Below are positions 4,166 to 6,600 of a stretch of 6,600 bases of DNA, one piece after another (position 1 is the stretch's first letter; every line of letters begins with the position of its first letter). A program made the position numbers and the translations under genes. The DNA is from Patescibacteria group bacterium (GTDB lineage Bacteria; Patescibacteriota; Minisyncoccia; Phycocordibacterales; UBA5272): the NCBI GenBank assembly GCA_030916975.1, contig JAUPVO010000005.1, positions 1 to 6,600 of the forward strand, given 5' to 3'. Below the pieces are notes generated by a model that ran no database searches, was not told where the DNA came from, and saw only the letters and a list, made by a program, of their open reading frames with translations.

Positions 4166-6469
4166 TTATTCTTCTACGTTTTGTTCAAATTCTTCTTCTT
4201 TCCCAGCTAAAACCCTACGTTTATTACCTTCAAGAGGAGAAACTATGCCACGTTCTTCCATCATCATAATTAATCTGTTAGCCTTAGCAAAACCAAGCCC
4301 AAATTTAGATTGGAGATTAGTTGCACTAGCTCTACCAGTCATAATTATGTATTCTTTAGCTTTGCTATATAATTCTTCCTCTTCATCATCAGCATCTCCA
4401 CTTAAATCGCGTCCGATATTAACTTCATCACTGACTGATCCTGATTTTGTTTTGTTCAAGTCTATTGTTTCCGGTTCATAACCATAATAAGTACTTTTAA
4501 TATAGCTTATGACATTTTTGACCTCTTCCGTGCTAACGTAAGGAGCTTGTACGCGAGCTGGTCTTTTGCCAGGATTGAGGAAAAGCATATCTCCGTTACC
4601 AAGAAGATCCTCAGCCCCTCCCTGATCTATAATTGTCTGTGAGTCTATACGAGAAGAGGTTCTAAGTGCTATACGAGCTGGAATGTTGGCTTTAATTGTA
4701 CCATTAATAACTTTTACATCAGGTCTCTGTGTGGCAAGTATTAGATGCATACCAGCTGCACGAGCTTTTTGAGTTAAAGAAGTTATAAGAGAAGTTATTT
4801 CTTTACCATAATTAATCATAAAGTCATTGAACTCATCGAATATAATAACTACATAAGGGAACTTCTCTGGCAAATCATCAAAATTAGGGCTCTTCTTCCT
4901 TCTTTCTTTTTCTATGGCTGGGTATAATATCTTTTTGTTATAGTCTCCTATATTCTGTATTCCTTCATAATTCTCCGCAAAATAGTCGTACCTCCTTTCC
5001 ATTTCCTGAACAGCCCAGTTTAGACACTTGATAGCATTCTTGGCATCAGTTATTACTGGAGTGTATAGATGAGGTAGGTTTTTGTAGACAGTAAATTCTA
5101 CCTTTTTAGGGTCTATTATCATAAGCTTTAAATCGTCAGGAGAATTTTTGAAAAGCAGAGAAGTTATTATATTCTGTATTGTTACGGATTTACCACTCTT
5201 AGTAGCTCCAGCAATAAGTAGGTGTGGCATCGATTCTATATCACCAAAAACAGGCTTACCTACAATATCTTTTCCTATTACGACATTCAGGTTACCACTA
5301 TTTCTAAAGTCTTCAGAGTCTATCATGGTACCAAGACCAAGCATTTGTTTCTCTTTGTTGGGAACAGATACTCCGACAACAGATTGTCCAGGTATAGGAG
5401 CTTCTATATGCACAGATTCAGCAGCTAGATTCATCTGTAAGTTGTCATGATAATTCATTATACTTTTCACTTTGAAGCCTTGAGGAGTTTTGACTCTGAA
5501 CTGGGTTACGGTTGGACCAACGGTTACTCCGGTAATCTCTACTGGTATACCGAACTCAGCCAAAGTGCTTTGTATAATCTTGCCTTTGCTTTTTGTATCA
5601 CCACCACTAGATCTTCCTTGATCTATTTTGAGTAGATCAGCTGAGGGCGGCATGAAGTCATAATCAAAACTTTGAGATTTCTTTTTGTTCTCAGAAGTAC
5701 TTTCTTCATCACCAGAATCTTTTTTAGAAGAAGTGGTAGCTGCAGTTTTTTTATTTTTATTTAATATTTCTCCTCTTATATCATCTTCTTCATATTCCTC
5801 TGTCTCTTCTTCTGTATCTTCTTCGTACGCATCATCTTCTATTTCTATTTTCTCTTCTTGTATTTTTGTTCTGTCCTTTAGTTTTGGTCCAGTGAAAATC
5901 AGTGATGAGAATATGCGAGAGAGAAGACTTGGTTTTGTTTCTACAGCAACTTCGTCATCTTCCTCTTCATCATAACTTTTCTGTTTGTTGTTTTTGGTAA
6001 AACTAGGCAATGAGAACTTCGGTAGAGAGATAAAACTTTTTTTGCCTGTAGCTATCATAAGTCCTATATAAGAAAATGCCAGGAATGCAATCAAAGCAGA
6101 GACATCTCCTGTCAGATTGGCTACCGGTCCAAATATATATTCTCCCACCACACCAGAGAGAGCTGGATTAAAATAATCTAATACTCCAAAAACAGAGAAC
6201 AGAATAATAAATGTTCCGAGCAAGAAGCTCAACCCGAAACCAAAACCTTTTCCTTTCCATATAACTATAGCAGTGTATAGAAGAAGGAAAGGAGTCATAT
6301 AAGCGAATATGCCAAAAGTTTCTTTTAGCGTTTTTAATATATTATCACTACCCACTCCGCCTACATGGAAAATAGACGATAATAATGTAATAGATATGAC
6401 TACCAAGATGATTGATACTATACCCAAGACTAGGTTTAAGTTCATTTTTTCAACTTCTTTTTTTCTCAT
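4166..6469 (-). CDS. ftsK: DNA translocase FtsK/SpoIIIE
   Basis: This 767-residue septal DNA pump moves chromosome ends through the closing septum. It has four predicted membrane segments (about 11-33, 52-71, 77-96 and 121-140), a very acidic linker (about 166-262, rich in Glu/Asp/Ser/Lys), and the alpha domain (about 272-380, with FGIPVEITGVTVGPTVTQF). The RecA-like beta domain carries Walker A GATKSGKS (421-428), Walker B VVIIFDEFND (540-549) and LATQRPDVKVI (578-588). A winged-helix gamma domain ends the protein (about 696-756, ASATNLQSKFGLGFAKANRLI), the part that reads polar DNA motifs in E. coli FtsK. The linker is short compared with E. coli (1329 residues in all), similar to SpoIIIE. 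Start codons at 6469 and at Met9 (6445) are both possible; neither has a Shine-Dalgarno. It is co-oriented with the Ig-like gene, one base apart. Confidence 0.98.
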   Translation of the reverse strand: MRKKEVEKMNLNLVLGIVSIILVVISITLLSSIFHVGGVGSDNILKTLKETFGIFAYMTPFLLLYTAIVIWKGKGFGFGLSFLLGTFIILFSVFGVLDYFNPALSGVVGEYIFGPVANLTGDVSALIAFLAFSYIGLMIATGKKSFISLPKFSLPSFTKNNKQKSYDEEEDDEVAVETKPSLLSRIFSSLIFTGPKLKDRTKIQEEKIEIEDDAYEEDTEEETEEYEEDDIRGEILNKNKKTAATTSSKKDSGDEESTSENKKKSQSFDYDFMPPSADLLKIDQGRSSGGDTKSKGKIIQSTLAEFGIPVEITGVTVGPTVTQFRVKTPQGFKVKSIMNYHDNLQMNLAAESVHIEAPIPGQSVVGVSVPNKEKQMLGLGTMIDSEDFRNSGNLNVVIGKDIVGKPVFGDIESMPHLLIAGATKSGKSVTIQNIITSLLFKNSPDDLKLMIIDPKKVEFTVYKNLPHLYTPVITDAKNAIKCLNWAVQEMERRYDYFAENYEGIQNIGDYNKKILYPAIEKERRKKSPNFDDLPEKFPYVVIIFDEFNDFMINYGKEITSLITSLTQKARAAGMHLILATQRPDVKVINGTIKANIPARIALRTSSRIDSQTIIDQGGAEDLLGNGDMLFLNPGKRPARVQAPYVSTEEVKNVISYIKSTYYGYEPETIDLNKTKSGSVSDEVNIGRDLSGDADDEEEELYSKAKEYIIMTGRASATNLQSKFGLGFAKANRLIMMMEERGIVSPLEGNKRRVLAGKEEEFEQNVEE

Positions 6470-6504
6470 AATTTTGATAAATGATAATATAATTTATTTT
6501 TATA

Positions 6505-6513
6505 ATTATAACA
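6505..6513 (-). promoter_or_regulatory. Extended -10 promoter of ftsK
   Basis: The minus strand reads TGTTATAAT, identical to the slipin -10 element. No convincing -35 lies upstream (TTAGAG at 18 bp is weak). Transcription should start near 6498, giving a leader of about 29 nt, all A/T-rich. Confidence 0.62.
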
Positions 6514-6549
6514 TATCTGAGAGGTAGTCTCTAAAAAAGCTTGTAAAAT

Positions 6550-6569
6550 AAAGTGGAAAAGTGGGGTGG
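6550..6569 (+). repeat. Clustered GTGG repeats
   Basis: AAAGTGG, AAAAGTGGGG and TGG follow each other, with GTGG at 6553, 6561 and 6566. Clustered (A)AGTGG/TGGG units recall MraZ-type operators at division-gene promoters, but the 8- and 5-base steps do not match the regular 10-base step of known MraZ boxes. The gene they would serve lies outside the window. Confidence 0.3.
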
Positions 6570-6570
6570 C

Positions 6571-6599
6571 TTCTATGTCTTTTAATAAAAGACATAGAA
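6571..6599. repeat. 13-bp perfect hairpin at the window edge
   Basis: TTCTATGTCTTTT and AAAAGACATAGAA (6571-6583 and 6587-6599) are exact reverse complements around a 3-base AAT loop. No T-run follows on the minus strand, and the + strand continuation is cut off after one T, so it may be a terminator for a + strand transcript or a regulatory stem. Confidence 0.6.
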
Positions 6600-6600
6600 T

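Noticed and set aside
5685..5975. Plus-strand Ser-rich ORF of 96 codons
   Set aside because: It is the reverse complement of the acidic Glu/Asp linker of FtsK, where GAA/GAT codons read as TTC/ATC/TCT.
6519..6532. GAGA/TCTC inverted repeat in the ftsK promoter
   Set aside because: Arms of only 4 bases are expected by chance.
1..6600. CRISPR array, insertion sequence, toxin-antitoxin, phage or other mobile system
   Set aside because: No regularly spaced repeats, transposase, terminal inverted repeats or toxin-antitoxin gene pair is visible; most genes are core functions.

Overview
The window looks like chromosomal DNA from a Candidate Phyla Radiation (Patescibacteria) bacterium, most probably Parcubacteria-like. 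The 16S rRNA 3' end carries substitutions in near-universal segments (TTGTACTCACTGCCCGTC instead of TTGTACACACCGCCCGTC) and a shortened helix 44. The DNA is AT-rich, spacers are short, and the proteins have a CPR flavour. UGA acts as a stop codon (one gene ends in TGA directly before a strong terminator), which argues against the UGA=Gly lineages Gracilibacteria and Absconditabacteria. The exact lineage is inferred by eye.

Layout, left to right: the 3' third of a 16S rRNA gene (1-~325, +); a gene-free spacer (326-650); a slipin/SPFH membrane protein (651-1394, +); a 44-bp perfect palindrome acting as a shared terminator; efp, elongation factor P (1469-2047, -); a divergent promoter region; a small ClpS-like protein (2182-2553, +) with a strong hairpin terminator; recA (2625-3710, -); a membrane-anchored Ig-like protein (3811-4164, -); and ftsK (4166-6469, -), separated by one base from the Ig-like gene. 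The last 130 bases hold the ftsK promoter, GTGG repeats and a 13-bp hairpin.

Apart from ftsK and the Ig-like gene, the genes appear to be separate transcription units. All five promoters I could place have a TGn extended -10 (TGnTATAAT four times, TGTTAATAT once), with short AU-rich leaders of about 20-35 nt.

The most striking signal is translational. The 16S tail reads GGATTAATTCC where almost all bacteria have GGATCACCTCC, so the anti-Shine-Dalgarno core is gone. Consistent with this, slipin, efp, recA, Ig-like and ftsK all lack a Shine-Dalgarno. The single perfect AGGAGG in the window lies inside or just before the ClpS-like gene. Together this suggests an organism that starts translation without SD pairing. 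The 16S gene also stands alone, with no tRNA or 23S gene following it. No CRISPR array, insertion sequence, tRNA or obvious mobile system is visible.
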